DNA of 64,000 nucleotides from Nostoc sp. CMAA1605 (GCF_021596505.1 NZ_PJIZ01000024.1:1-64000), one strand, 5' to 3'. Counted from the first letter of the stretch, positions 55,591-64,000 are shown. The notes: generated by a model from the letters alone, not told the origin. Numbers and translations: made by a program.

Positions 55591-56080
55591 AAACCATCTA
55601 CGAAGACGAATATTTAATTGCTGTCAACAAACCCCCTGGTTTACTTTCTGTCCCTGGACGCTATTTAGAAACTCAAGATAGCGTCATTAGTCGTTTGCGT
55701 AATTCCTTACCTGATGGCGATAATTTAACTGCTGTACATCGCTTAGATCAACAAACTTCTGGGATTCTCTTGCTAGCGCGTGATTTACCAACCTATCGCC
55801 AACTTAGCCAGCAATTTCAACAGCGACAAGTCCACAAGGTTTATGAGGCGATACTTGCAGGGGTTGTCACTCAAGATGAGGGTGTAATTGAATTACCATT
55901 GTGGGGAAATCCCGAAAATCGACCTTATCAGCAAGTTAATTGGGAACTTGGTAAACCCAGCGTGACGCGCTTTCGAGTGATGGCGAGAGAAGGAAATTAT
56001 ACCCGTGTGGAATTGGAACCATTAACCGGACGCACCCATCAATTGCGAGTTCATGCTTTGGTAGGATTGGGAGTTGTGAT

Positions 56081-56205
56081 ATTAGGCGATCGCTTGTATG
56101 GTTGCAATGCTGGGATGAGTCGTTTACACTTACACGCCAAAGAACTCCGCTTTCAGCATTCCCACACCCAAGCGACTACTCATTTGCAGACTGAAACGCC
56201 GTTTT
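56081..56205 (+). repeat. Direct repeat, copy 1 (3' end of rluA-like gene)
   Basis: 125 bases, the native 3' end of the pseudouridine synthase gene (ATTAGGCGATCGCTT to ACGCCGTTTT). Copy 2 lies at 56972-57096 with several base differences. Confidence 0.9.
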
Positions 56206-56236
56206 GAGTAAGATTGTTTACAGTTTCTCAAGGGGT

Positions 56237-56593
56237 TCATAGCGGCAGTTTTGCAATCCGATCAACCCACTCTTCTGCACTTGATACAGACCAAATTAGC
56301 AACAATTCCTCAATCACGATTTCAATCGGTATTTTTCTAGAAACGATGATCACTCCTGAACTCTGATGATTGATGATAAATTCAGCAAACTCTGATGGCA
56401 TGGTTTTACGATCATGGGTGACGAGAATGCGCCCCTGTTTTGCTGCGATCGCTAATACTTCGAGGTCTTTAACGCCCTCTAATCCAGCTGCAAAGGCCGT
56501 TTGGAAATCAACTGTAGCTTCTCGACGCAAAACCCCCGTGACAATTGCCTGATTTAAGTCAGCATCGGCTTGGTAACGAATAATCATGATCAA
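56237..56593 (-). CDS. DUF5615 PIN-like toxin
   Basis: 118 residues. RYQADADLNQAIVTGVLRRE at the start and ILVTHDRKTMPSEF in the middle are typical of DUF5615 (PIN-like) proteins, with Asp residues that would bind metal. It is probably an RNase toxin. Its ATG overlaps the stop of the upstream DUF433 antitoxin gene by four bases (ATGA), the usual toxin-antitoxin coupling. The pair lies between two direct repeats. Confidence 0.82.
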   Translation of the reverse strand: MIMIIRYQADADLNQAIVTGVLRREATVDFQTAFAAGLEGVKDLEVLAIAAKQGRILVTHDRKTMPSEFAEFIINHQSSGVIIVSRKIPIEIVIEELLLIWSVSSAEEWVDRIAKLPL

Positions 56594-56913
56594 GCCTTTT
56601 GACTTATTGACTTAGCTGCTATCAGCTTATTGTACAAAACAGGATCAGTAGTTTTTAGGGGTTGGGGCATGGCATCAAAAGCAGTTTCCTCGGCTTCTAG
56701 GTAAGAATCTATTTCTACACGATTAGCTAGATAGAAGGCGATCGCACCATAAACTTGTTCCAATGTTAGCAACGGAAAAGACTGAACAATACTTTCAGGC
56801 GATAGCCCACCTCGGAAAGCATAAACAACAGAGTCAAGGGAAATTCTCGTTCCTTCAACCCAGTAGCCATCATTCTGATACTCTACATAAGATTTGGGTG
56901 CAACAACTGACAT
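56590..56913 (-). CDS. DUF433 antitoxin
   Basis: 107 residues. YVEYQNDGYWVEGTRISLDS and SPESIVQSFPLLTLEQVYGA are the DUF433 winged-HTH pattern. This family is the common partner of DUF5615 toxins. It binds its toxin and likely its own promoter. It is the first gene of the unit. Confidence 0.85.
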   Translation of the reverse strand: MSVVAPKSYVEYQNDGYWVEGTRISLDSVVYAFRGGLSPESIVQSFPLLTLEQVYGAIAFYLANRVEIDSYLEAEETAFDAMPQPLKTTDPVLYNKLIAAKSISQKA

Positions 56914-56971
56914 ATGTTTATTTGGTTTTTACCTAATTTTAATCATATCAATCAGGTTTATCCTTTTTGTT

Positions 56972-57107
56972 ATTAGGCGATCGCTTATATGGTTGCAATG
57001 CTGGGGTGAGTCGCTTACACTTACACGCCAAAGAACTCCGCTTTCAGCATCCCCACACCCAAGCGACTATTCATTTGCAGACTGAAACGCCGTTTTAATC
57101 TTTTTAC
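56972..57107 (+). repeat. Direct repeat, copy 2 (chimeric)
   Basis: Bases 56972-57096 match copy 1, while 57071-57107 match copy 3 with one mismatch (C/T). It therefore joins the 3' end of the rluA-like gene to the 3' end of the LRR gene and looks like the original junction. Confidence 0.88.
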
Positions 57108-57123
57108 TATGCTCGCAAACAGT

Positions 57124-57324
57124 CTATGATGCTGTTGGTTGTGGTTTTTGGGGATAACGTCGCTTGATGGGAAGTTTCACAACTTCGTGTCCACTCACAA
57201 TTTGCTTTTGGCGTAGATCGCTAAATATAGCTTTTAGGTCATAGTTTAAAGACTTAGCATATTCCTCTCTGTACTGATGGATTTCTTTGACGATATCGTC
57301 CTCATACATATTTATTTTCCTCAA
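57124..57324 (-). CDS. Antitoxin of PIN toxin pair
   Basis: 66 residues, charged, starting MRKINMYEDDIVKEIHQYRE. The pattern with YDLKAIFSDLRQKQ is that of small cyanobacterial antitoxins that accompany PIN proteins of this kind. It overlaps the toxin stop by four bases (ATGA), with the toxin first. No DNA-binding domain is clear. Confidence 0.75.
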   Translation of the reverse strand: MRKINMYEDDIVKEIHQYREEYAKSLNYDLKAIFSDLRQKQIVSGHEVVKLPIKRRYPQKPQPTAS

Positions 57325-57800
57325 GAATCAAATCCCATTAACTCATAAGGTGTACAGATAATGGGTAAATCGTATCCCAGTCCAGAGCTAATCTGTGATA
57401 GTTTGCGTTGGATTTGGGCATTTGCCATATGTTTACAGTTCCATGTTAGCAAGTAATCCAAACCATAAACTGTGGCAAGTGCTATGTGTAACGCATCATT
57501 AGCGGCTTTGGGTGGTAAATTGCTTTGCTGCAAAAATTCTTGTGCAAGTTCCATAGCTTCTTCTGTTAAGTCCAGAAAAGTCAGGGATTGTAGTAAATTC
57601 AGCCTTTGAGATGCGATCGCTGTATCTCCCCTAGCCGCTTCATCCTCTACAATCTCAGAAGCATAAAGCAAAAAAGAACCGCGACGAACATTCCACCAAT
57701 CTTGCGTAATTTTTATATTTGCCGCCAGAATCAAGTTGTCTGTTAATCTGGCAGTCAAGTATCCTAAAATACTGGTTTCAATATAAACGGTTTCCTTCAC
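57321..57800 (-). CDS. PIN-domain toxin (VapC-like RNase)
   Basis: 159 residues. Acidic PIN residues are visible: YIETSILGYL (E9 replaces the usual first Asp), EIVEDEAARGD, and NDALHIALATVYGLDYLLTWN. The motif order fits a PIN RNase. It heads the unit, with its antitoxin downstream. The pair lies between direct repeat copies 2 and 3. Confidence 0.85.
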   Translation of the reverse strand: MKETVYIETSILGYLTARLTDNLILAANIKITQDWWNVRRGSFLLYASEIVEDEAARGDTAIASQRLNLLQSLTFLDLTEEAMELAQEFLQQSNLPPKAANDALHIALATVYGLDYLLTWNCKHMANAQIQRKLSQISSGLGYDLPIICTPYELMGFDS

Positions 57801-57916
57801 AGGACTTGGTAAAATCTATTTTGTACTTATCCTACAGCATTTGAGCTTTGTCTTGAGACTTTGCGGCATAATTCTTTTAATTAAGTAGGCAGGCATATTA
57901 TTGAAATATAAAATGT

Positions 57917-60883
57917 TTAGTCATTTGCAGACTGAAATGCCGTTTTAATCTTTTTACAGATTTCCACTAGTGCTGCATCTTGTTCTGATTCACTCAAGCT
58001 TTTTAAAGGCTGTTTGGGGTCATGGGCTGGTTGGTATTTAGCAATTTCCGTTTCTTCGTATAAGCTAAAAGTTATAGGTATCCAAATAATTTTTAGCCCC
58101 TCATATTTGGCTGCATTTAACAATGGTGGTAACTCATTTTCTGCGATAAAATCTGATGCTAAAAAGTTAGGGCTGACCATTAGCAATGCTACCTTTGCTG
58201 CTGCTAAAGCGTCTTCAATTTCTTCGCGCCACTCATTTCCAGGTTCTATTTTTGTATCATCCCACACTACTAATTTTTGATTGCGAATCATGGGTTTTAA
58301 GTGGGTTTGTAATTTAGTTAGCCAGTCTTTATCTAAGTGGCTGTAGCTAATAAAAACTTGATTTCTATTGATATGTGTAACTGTTGCTGATTTTAATTTA
58401 GAATTAGTTGTTAGCACATCATCAATCAGCCCACGTACATCTACCATTTGAAAGCTTTTTTGGCATTGAATTTGATAATTATTAATTCCTAGAGAGTTGG
58501 ATAAAACTTGCAAAGGATAAGAATAAGGATTTTGGCTGTCTTTACATTGATCACAATTACAGGGAACTAGTTCTTGATACTTCAGGCGTTCGTAGGAATT
58601 ATGAATCTTTTCTAGTTCATGTCTAATGATGGCTAATAATTCTTTTTTGTGAATGCCTGACACACGAATTCTAATTTCCCGTTGGTGATAGTATTCGATT
58701 ACTTCAGCACGGGTTTCATTTTTATTGAGAACAACGCCAGTTTTCCAAACAAGTTTTTGCTGTTCAATAAAATTATGGGTTTCGACAATAAAACGGCTTA
58801 ATATACCCTTGGGCATAAATTCATAACTGTAGCGTAGAATAAGATTATTAGATTCATTCCATTCGTATTCAGGTTGATTTGCCGAGAGTAATTGAGGAGC
58901 TATATAATTATTAGGACAACTAGGAATTTCATAGCATAGCTTAAACTTCATCATCAAACGTAATAGTTCTGGACACATATCAGCATATTTGTTTTCACTC
59001 CAAATATCGTTTAAATCATTGCGGGTAAATTTGCCTAAATTCTGAATAACTTGTGTATTATCTAATACTTTGTAGACTGCATCTGTACCCCAAGTAGGTT
59101 TAAGAATTACGGTTTTTCCTAATAAATCATCATCTTGAAAATGAAGGCATACACCTAAATCATGTAGATAACCACTAAGTTGTAGTTTATCTTCTCGTTT
59201 AGTAAATCCATGTTTTTGGCAAATATTTAAATATTCTTCTAAAGTAATATACTGACGTTCATCACTTTCTAAAGCTTTTCGGACTTCAACCCAATTTTTC
59301 GGAAGTTCTGTGCCTACATGGGGCAAGTTACTAATATAGTGTTTGATTTTATTTAAGATTTCTGGTAAGCCGCGATTTGTAGCAAAGTTAGTAGAGAGTG
59401 TTTCTTTAAAATTGGTAAAATTAGCCCGTAAATCTCGCTCATTGATTTCTCGTTTACGTTCCTGCTTTTCATTTTTTATAACTAGTATAGGGCTGTTATC
59501 GCTTAGTAGTTCTACTACATTCAGCCAATAGTAAAAATCAGTATCTTCCTTACGAGTGTCTGCAACTAAGGTGTAAAGAGAACGTTTAGTGAGGAAAAAT
59601 TGGTGTGTAGCATGATAAATTGCTTGTCCACCAAAATCCCATATATTAATCTGGAACTCTCTACCATTATCTAACGGGAACTTCCATTGAATAACATCAA
59701 TCCCTTCTGTTGATTGTTCATCTTGTTGTAGTTGATAATTCTCATTTTGAATTTTCCTGGCAAGTGTAGTTTTACCTGCACCACCTTCTCCAACTATGAG
59801 CAACTTTGCCTCATAAATACGGTCGGTTTCTTGCTCTGACTGTTGTCTAAGAAAGTTCAATACTGCTCTAAAGCCTTTTTTTCTAATTTCTGGTGGAATT
59901 GAAACTAAAGGATTACCACCAAAAGTGAGATTGCTTAAGTTTAAATTCCCAATTTTTAGTGGCAGACTGCTCAGTTGATTACTGCGGAGGTCGAGCGATT
60001 GCAGGTTGACCAGTTGTCCAAATTCCGGTGGCAGACTGCTCAGTTGATTATTGCGGAGGTCGAGCGATTGCAGGTTGACCAGTTGGACAATTTCCGGTGG
60101 CAGACTGCTCAGTTGATTATTGCGGAGGTCGAGCGATTGCAGGTTGACCAGTTGGACAATTTCCGGTGGCAGACTGCTCAGTTGATTCCAACCGAGGTCG
60201 AGCGATTGCAGGTTGACCAGTTGTCCAAATTCCGGTGGCAGACTGCTCAGTTGATTACTGCTGAGGTAGAGCGATTGCAGGTTGACCAGTTGTCCAAATT
60301 CCGGTGGCAGACTGCTCAGTTGATTACTGCTGAGGTCGAGCGATTGCAGGTTGACCAGTTGTCCAAATTCCGGTGGCAGACTGCTCAGTTTATTCCAACC
60401 GAGGTAGAGCGATTGCAGGTTGACCAGTTGTCCAAATTCCGGTGGCAGAATGCTCAGTTGATTACTGCGGAGGTCGAGCGATTGCAGGTTGACCAGTTGT
60501 CCAAATCCCGGTGGCAGACTGCTCAGTTGATTACTGCGGAGGTCGAGCGATTGCAGGTTGACCAGTTGTCCAAATTCCGGTGGCAGACTGCTCAGTTGAT
60601 TACTGCTGAGGTAGAGCGATTGCAGGTTGACCAGTTGTCCAAATTCCGGTGGCAGACTGCTCAGTTGATTACTGCTGAGGTAGAGCGATTGCAGGTTGAC
60701 CAGTTGTCCAAATTCCGGTGGCAGACTGCTCAGTTGATTACTGCTGAGGTAGAGCGATTGCAGGTTGACCAGTTGTCCAAATTCCGGTGGCAGACTGGTT
60801 AACTGTTTGAAAGAAAGGTTTAGTTCCGTAACTTTGTTTTTAGCAGCTTGCTCAATAATTCGCAGCAGTTCTTCGTTAGTCAT
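57917..60883 (-). CDS. LRR-Roc/COR GTPase-TIR protein
   Basis: 988 residues. Residues about 17-340 are leucine-rich repeats, 12 of them nearly identical 23-residue units (LVNLQSL-x-L-x2-NQLSSLPPEFGQ). Residues about 365-520 are a Roc GTPase: LLIVGEGGAGKTTLARKI P-loop, WDFGGQAIYHATHQFFLT as G3, and VIKNEKQ near G4. A COR domain (about 540-780) and a C-terminal TIR domain follow (about 845-985; QVFISYSHLDKDW). LRR would sense a ligand, Roc/COR dimerise and switch, and TIR act as NADase or scaffold. Its last 14 codons lie in direct repeat copy 3. Confidence 0.93.
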   Translation of the reverse strand: MTNEELLRIIEQAAKNKVTELNLSFKQLTSLPPEFGQLVNLQSLYLSSNQLSSLPPEFGQLVNLQSLYLSSNQLSSLPPEFGQLVNLQSLYLSSNQLSSLPPEFGQLVNLQSLDLRSNQLSSLPPGFGQLVNLQSLDLRSNQLSILPPEFGQLVNLQSLYLGWNKLSSLPPEFGQLVNLQSLDLSSNQLSSLPPEFGQLVNLQSLYLSSNQLSSLPPEFGQLVNLQSLDLGWNQLSSLPPEIVQLVNLQSLDLRNNQLSSLPPEIVQLVNLQSLDLRNNQLSSLPPEFGQLVNLQSLDLRSNQLSSLPLKIGNLNLSNLTFGGNPLVSIPPEIRKKGFRAVLNFLRQQSEQETDRIYEAKLLIVGEGGAGKTTLARKIQNENYQLQQDEQSTEGIDVIQWKFPLDNGREFQINIWDFGGQAIYHATHQFFLTKRSLYTLVADTRKEDTDFYYWLNVVELLSDNSPILVIKNEKQERKREINERDLRANFTNFKETLSTNFATNRGLPEILNKIKHYISNLPHVGTELPKNWVEVRKALESDERQYITLEEYLNICQKHGFTKREDKLQLSGYLHDLGVCLHFQDDDLLGKTVILKPTWGTDAVYKVLDNTQVIQNLGKFTRNDLNDIWSENKYADMCPELLRLMMKFKLCYEIPSCPNNYIAPQLLSANQPEYEWNESNNLILRYSYEFMPKGILSRFIVETHNFIEQQKLVWKTGVVLNKNETRAEVIEYYHQREIRIRVSGIHKKELLAIIRHELEKIHNSYERLKYQELVPCNCDQCKDSQNPYSYPLQVLSNSLGINNYQIQCQKSFQMVDVRGLIDDVLTTNSKLKSATVTHINRNQVFISYSHLDKDWLTKLQTHLKPMIRNQKLVVWDDTKIEPGNEWREEIEDALAAAKVALLMVSPNFLASDFIAENELPPLLNAAKYEGLKIIWIPITFSLYEETEIAKYQPAHDPKQPLKSLSESEQDAALVEICKKIKTAFQSAND
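57921..57957 (+). repeat. Direct repeat, copy 3
   Basis: 37 bases matching 57071-57107 with one difference. It forms the end of the LRR-Roc-TIR coding region on the minus strand. Confidence 0.85.
59965..60800. repeat. 69-bp tandem repeats coding for LRR units
   Basis: Twelve units of 69 bases (GACCAGTTGTCCAAATTCCG recurs in most), with neighbouring copies differing by only a few bases. Such DNA-level identity shows recent duplication or gene conversion and predicts easy gain or loss of repeats. Confidence 0.93.
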
Positions 60884-61139
60884 AGGAAAGGAGCGATCGC
60901 ACCGGAAAAATCAGTTTAAATAATAATGTAGCGCGTATAAACAGTTGCAATAGTCCTAGTGAGATTTCGCTGTATCAAGATTTCCGGTTTGAGTTGCAAA
61001 GTTTGTTAAATATGTTTTACACAATAATTTTTCAGTTACGAAAAAGTTACATTACATTGCATAATGCTTCAGCACTCAGTTTGAATAGTGATATTTGCAT
61101 TAAAATAAGTTTAAGTACAACAAGGAAGGAAAAACCACT
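60884..61139. other. Divergent intergenic region
   Basis: AT-rich promoter region between the LRR gene and the DUF5132-like gene; CAAGGAAGG at 61121-61129 is the ribosome-binding site of the latter. Nothing else seen. Confidence 0.4.
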
Positions 61140-61415
61140 ATGTCAGTTAAGCTTTTACCCGACCTTGGAGATTTAACGGAAGGCTTAGGCGTTACGGGGA
61201 TTGTGGGGATAATTCTTTTACCCATATTCTTGCCAGTTATCGGTAGTGTTGGTAGACCAATAGCTAAAGCGGTGGTTAAAAAAGGCCTGGCTCTTTATGA
61301 AAATAATAAAGAGGCTTTAGAAGAATTGCGCGACAACTGGGAAGATATCATCGCAGAAGCTAAAGCGGAAGTGGGTGAAGAACGGATGAAATCGGCTCAA
61401 CCTACGGATGTTTAG
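61140..61415 (+). CDS. DUF5132-like small membrane protein
   Basis: 91 residues, with AAGGAAGG before the ATG. Residues 18-40 (GVTGIVGIILLPIFLPVIG) form a membrane segment followed by RPIAKAVVKKGLALYENNKE and an acidic C-terminal helix. This matches the pattern of DUF5132 proteins of cyanobacteria, of unknown role. Divergent from the LRR-Roc-TIR gene. Confidence 0.65.
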   Translation: MSVKLLPDLGDLTEGLGVTGIVGIILLPIFLPVIGSVGRPIAKAVVKKGLALYENNKEALEELRDNWEDIIAEAKAEVGEERMKSAQPTDV

Positions 61416-61553
61416 GCAGGGGGGCAGGGGGCAGGGGAGAAGGAAGAATATTGTTAAGTTGGTTAATTTGTGTCTGGACGTTGCTTAAGAACTGCGATCG
61501 CTCTGGTGGCTGCATAATTTAAGTGGGTCTTACCGTTAAATTCTGATTCATCT

Positions 61554-62051
61554 CTAAGCTTGATAGCGAATTGATGCGGCTACTGTTTCAAAAATGGGTA
61601 GATATTCTAATTCTTGGGTTGATTCAACCATACCAATTAACGCATACAGAGTTTGATGATTTTGCCAGCAGGCTTGATATTGTGTCACTGGAACTTCAAA
61701 ATTAGGTGACTGAAAAACAAATACATCAATTCTGGCGGGAAAATCATCAATCTTTGAATGGATTTGAGTGATAATTTCAAACTTCTCTGAGGCTAAGTCT
61801 TTTAATGCAGATTGCATTAATTGATCAGCGAAGGTTTCAAAGAAATTATCATTTTGTTTTCTTAGTTTTAATACAGTTTTGTTGAAAAAGATTTGGGGAT
61901 CATGGGCTAAATTTGTGGGATAAAAGTATCCCTCTGTTCCTGCACCCATAAAGGGATAATCCTCGATTTTTTGCCAATTATTAGGGATTTCTACGGAGAA
62001 ACCTAGTTTTTCAATGAAATGTCGCTCATATACCACTGTTTCATTGCTCAT
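61554..62051 (-). CDS. Hypothetical protein, DUF1795/PsbP-like fold
   Basis: 165 residues, no signal peptide. The pattern FSVEIPNNWQKIEDYP at the start and YQACWQNHQTLYALIGMVES near the end resembles the DcrB/PsbP-like fold of short beta-alpha proteins. No catalytic site is visible. It follows the lipase-like gene by 119 bases on the same strand and may share its transcript; a role as immunity or secretion partner is only a guess. Confidence 0.6.
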   Translation of the reverse strand: MSNETVVYERHFIEKLGFSVEIPNNWQKIEDYPFMGAGTEGYFYPTNLAHDPQIFFNKTVLKLRKQNDNFFETFADQLMQSALKDLASEKFEIITQIHSKIDDFPARIDVFVFQSPNFEVPVTQYQACWQNHQTLYALIGMVESTQELEYLPIFETVAASIRYQA

Positions 62052-62099
62052 ATCTATATTGATGGGTTGCGATTAAGTATTCTTCCCTATTTCTGTCTG

Positions 62100-62132
62100 A
62101 AAAGCTAAAGGGCTAAAGCCCTGACTACGAAC
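62100..62132. repeat. GGGCTAAAGCCC palindromic small repeat
   Basis: AAGGGCTAAAGCCCTGACTACGAAC is a relative of the GTAGTAAGGACTTTAGTCC family seen at four other places in the window. Confidence 0.5.
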
Positions 62133-62170
62133 GGATTGGGTTTTGGAGTAAATAGCAATAAATTATGATT

Positions 62171-63594
62171 TTAGTGGGAATTGTCTGATGTTTCCTTCTT
62201 CCCAGAGAAGAAATTAGTCACGGTGTTATATAGCGAGGATGCACCACTGGCGATCGCACTACCTGTAGCTGCTAAACCCTTGTATGCTAATCTGGTGGGA
62301 ACTTCTACTGCTGTTCCTGCTAGTCCCGCCGCACCAGCTAACAGGCCTCCAGCGACAAATGTACCTTTATTTAAGGCCATCATCCGTCCCGCTTCCACTA
62401 ATCTGGATTTGGTGTAAGGACGAGTAGCATTTTCTGTGACTTTAATATTTTGAGTATGGCGACCTTGACCACCTCCGCCCACAATATCTTCAGTATTTAA
62501 TAGTTGCGAAGTATGGGCTTGTTTAATTCTGGCGAGGGTAGATACAGAAGCTAGTCCTGATGTTTCTAGATCATGTTCAAAGAACGTACCTTTAAGGTGT
62601 TCTCCTCCTGCTAAGTCTACAACATCGCCTTTGGCAATGTGGTGAACTACCTCTGGTCTAGCATCTTCTGGGAGAGCTTCTATATTCTTGTGATATTGTT
62701 TAGCGTTGGGTGCAGCAGATTGAAATGTTACTAACCGTCTGACTAAATCGGGAAAAGTCCCGACAAAATGTTGAGCTAATGCGCCGCCTAAACTATGGCC
62801 TGTAACATCTAATTTACCTGATTGCGCTACAATACCCTTGACATAACTGACAGAAAAACCTGTGAGGATTTGCTGAATTCCCCCGTGTCCAGGAGAATTG
62901 AGATCCAAATCTTGCCAAACTGTAGCTAAATCACTTGTCCCTCGGAATGCTAGGATAGGGTGTTTTCCTGCTGCTAATCCTTCAGCCGTGGGCAATAATA
63001 ATCCGTAATTTAAGCCGCTACCTGCATTAGTAACCTTCCCATCTGGAAACCATTGTTCTTGAAATCCTTGTTCTCTCAGCCAGACTTTATCTTGGTCAGT
63101 CAAGGAGTCGTTATAAATCAAACCATGTCCGATTTTTTCTAAGCTAATATCTTGGGGATTAATTTTAGTCGTGCCATTTTTAACTTGACTGGGGTCAATA
63201 TCTCTACTGAGGATGGCTCTGTTAATTATACTGATTGCCCAGTTTTCTGGTGATGAATTTTCCCGACGCTGTAAATTGTAAGTCTGCGGTGCATGAATTC
63301 TTTGTAATACTTCCTCTGCTACTGTATCAGCCTCTCGTTCATAGTGATCTGTAGGCTGACTGATAGTCAGTTTTGTCTGAATGCTAGGTGGTGGTGGAGT
63401 TACAGAACCAGGGGCAAAAATGCTCAGGTTCAGGAATGGGTTGCTTGCGGGTGATTTTAACTGTGGTTTAGGGTTGTATCTGCGGTTTTCTCTGTTTGAG
63501 TCTGAATAACAAAGGGACGCGTTGCAAATTGATTTGTTGTTGTTTCAGAGTTATTGGCAGCACTTTTCGATGTTCTATGTTGCGGCTGATACAT
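62171..63594 (-). pseudogene. Lipase-like protein with DUF4157-type N-terminus, one frameshift
   Basis: The ATG at 63594 opens MYQPQHRTSKSAANNSETTT then FATRPFVIQ, the N-terminus of many cyanobacterial DUF4157 proteins. One missing base near 63484-63500 shifts the frame; the second frame continues with DHYEREADTVAEEVLQ (DUF4157 remnant), then a class 3 lipase-like hydrolase with LAFRGTSDLATVW, the elbow DVTGHSLGGALAQHF and a Gly/Ala-rich hydrophobic C-terminus (about 60 residues). DUF4157 N-termini are known on cargo of extracellular contractile injection systems. The stretch 62171-63121 alone is open from a TTG. Confidence 0.75.
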
Positions 63595-63696
63595 TTTAAT
63601 TTACCAGAGATTTTGGTGCTGATTGTAGACTTAGCGTAAAATTTAGCACTATATTATCTGGAAGTGAATTGCGATCGCCAGCATTGAGATTATTGT

Positions 63697-64000
63697 TCAC
63701 AGATTTTCTGCAACTTTCTCCAGAAACTCTTTTCCTTCGACTTCTGTAACTTTGTAACTTAACAGGGGTTGATAGCGATTTGTCTCTACATTGCCACTAT
63801 CTGGCTGATCAAACAAATATTTCTCCGCCATACCCAAGAGCATATTACTATTCTCTTTAATCTCCAGCATGATTTGAATGAGTTCTTGCTGGGCGCGATC
63901 GTCGAAATCACTCTGTTTTACTACTACCTTGGTAAAGGTGTAGCTACTGACTACATAATCAATTTGCAGACGTTTGTAAAAAGCAACATAAAAAATTGTG
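63697..64000 (-). CDS. Partial gene at window edge, unknown
   Basis: About 100 codons are visible, ending at the TGA at 63697-63699. The visible part reads FYVAFYKRLQIDYVVSSYTF, then a helical stretch (QQELIQIMLEIKENSNMLLG) and ENL at the end. The start lies beyond the window. It precedes the lipase-like gene on the same strand, so both may form one unit. No family recognised. Confidence 0.6.
   Translation of the reverse strand, partial: TIFYVAFYKRLQIDYVVSSYTFTKVVVKQSDFDDRAQQELIQIMLEIKENSNMLLGMAEKYLFDQPDSGNVETNRYQPLLSYKVTEVEGKEFLEKVAENL

Larger units (their letters stand above)
54364..56207 (+). pseudogene. RluA-family pseudouridine synthase gene broken by repeats
   Basis: From the ATG at 54364 (MLLHRLADFIDSDW) a frame of 396 codons runs to 55551, with a helical central part and ACAERCQPLMGFL at its end. 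The catalytic part continues in another frame from about 55588 to 56207 (YEDEYLIAVNKPPGLL; AVHRLDQQTSGILL with catalytic Asp; GRTHQLRVHA). Between them about 75 bases of CCCCTCCCCTACAAGGGGAG-type repeat introduce a stop and shift the frame. A second repeat (GGGCATGGGG type, 55256-55432) is inserted in frame in the first part. The catalytic half alone may still be made from a start near 55695. Confidence 0.8.

Noticed and set aside
59975-60802. Long open frame antisense to the LRR gene (275 codons of repeats)
   Set aside because: It is a mirror of the 69-bp LRR repeats: a repeat unit divisible by three keeps any stop-free frame open. The product has no fold-like features and the sense strand is a clear LRR protein.

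Overview
The window comes from a filamentous heterocyst-type cyanobacterium (Nostoc/Anabaena/Trichormus group). The grounds are very frequent HIP1 palindromes (GCGATCGC), blocks of 7-base short tandem repeats of the TGACTAA/TGACTATT and GGGGATT/GGGGACT kind, cyanobacterium-specific families (GUN4, CHASE2, DUF928, DUF1400, plastoquinol terminal oxidase, a Cdv3-like protein after coaD), and a type V-K CRISPR-associated transposon with its own CvkR repressor.

Layout. 0-13 kb holds a SWIM zinc-finger protein, a radical SAM/SPASM enzyme, a TIR-GUN4 fusion, a coaD/Cdv3-like pair, lgt, cobM, tldD and a frame-broken tldE. 13-25 kb holds a PEP-CTERM glycerophosphodiesterase, a DUF928 protein, a CHASE2/winged-helix/MinD-like ATPase cluster, an aminotransferase, a lipoprotein-like protein, a STAND NTPase with TPRs, and small membrane proteins. 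25-35 kb holds a decayed IS630-type element, polA with a downstream hydrolase, a DUF1400 hydrolase, a glutamine amidotransferase, a metallophosphoesterase and tRNA-Cys.

35.36-44.90 kb is a compact, apparently complete type V-K CAST inserted 62 bp downstream of a GTG PAM inside tRNA-Cys. It has a terminal repeat cluster, a delocalized guide with a 17-nt match to tRNA-Cys, one full CRISPR repeat, a tracrRNA, cas12k, cvkR, a two-gene cargo (UvrD-like helicase with a nuclease-like N-terminus plus an unknown protein), tniQ-tnsC-tnsB, and the second terminal repeat cluster. An IS200/IS605-family tnpB element lies just beyond, within about 55 bp, in what looks like the displaced terminator of tRNA-Cys. 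Two unrelated RNA-guided mobile systems therefore sit back to back downstream of one tRNA.

46-54 kb is mostly metabolic: aldehyde dehydrogenase, a cysteine-desulfurase-like enzyme, an agmatinase-family ureohydrolase, a plastoquinol terminal oxidase and a GH10-like protein. 54-61 kb is accessory. A RluA-type pseudouridine synthase gene is broken by short repeats. Two toxin-antitoxin pairs follow, each bounded by direct copies of the rluA 3' end, and then an LRR-Roc/COR-TIR protein with nearly identical 69-bp repeats. 61-64 kb ends with a DUF5132-like protein, an unknown protein, a frame-broken lipase with a DUF4157-like N-terminus of the kind seen on contractile-injection-system cargo, and a partial gene at the edge.

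Several genes (tldE, the 20.2-kb lipoprotein, the lipase) differ from an intact frame by single missing bases, mostly in short A or G runs. These may be genuine decay or sequence errors; the sequence alone cannot decide.
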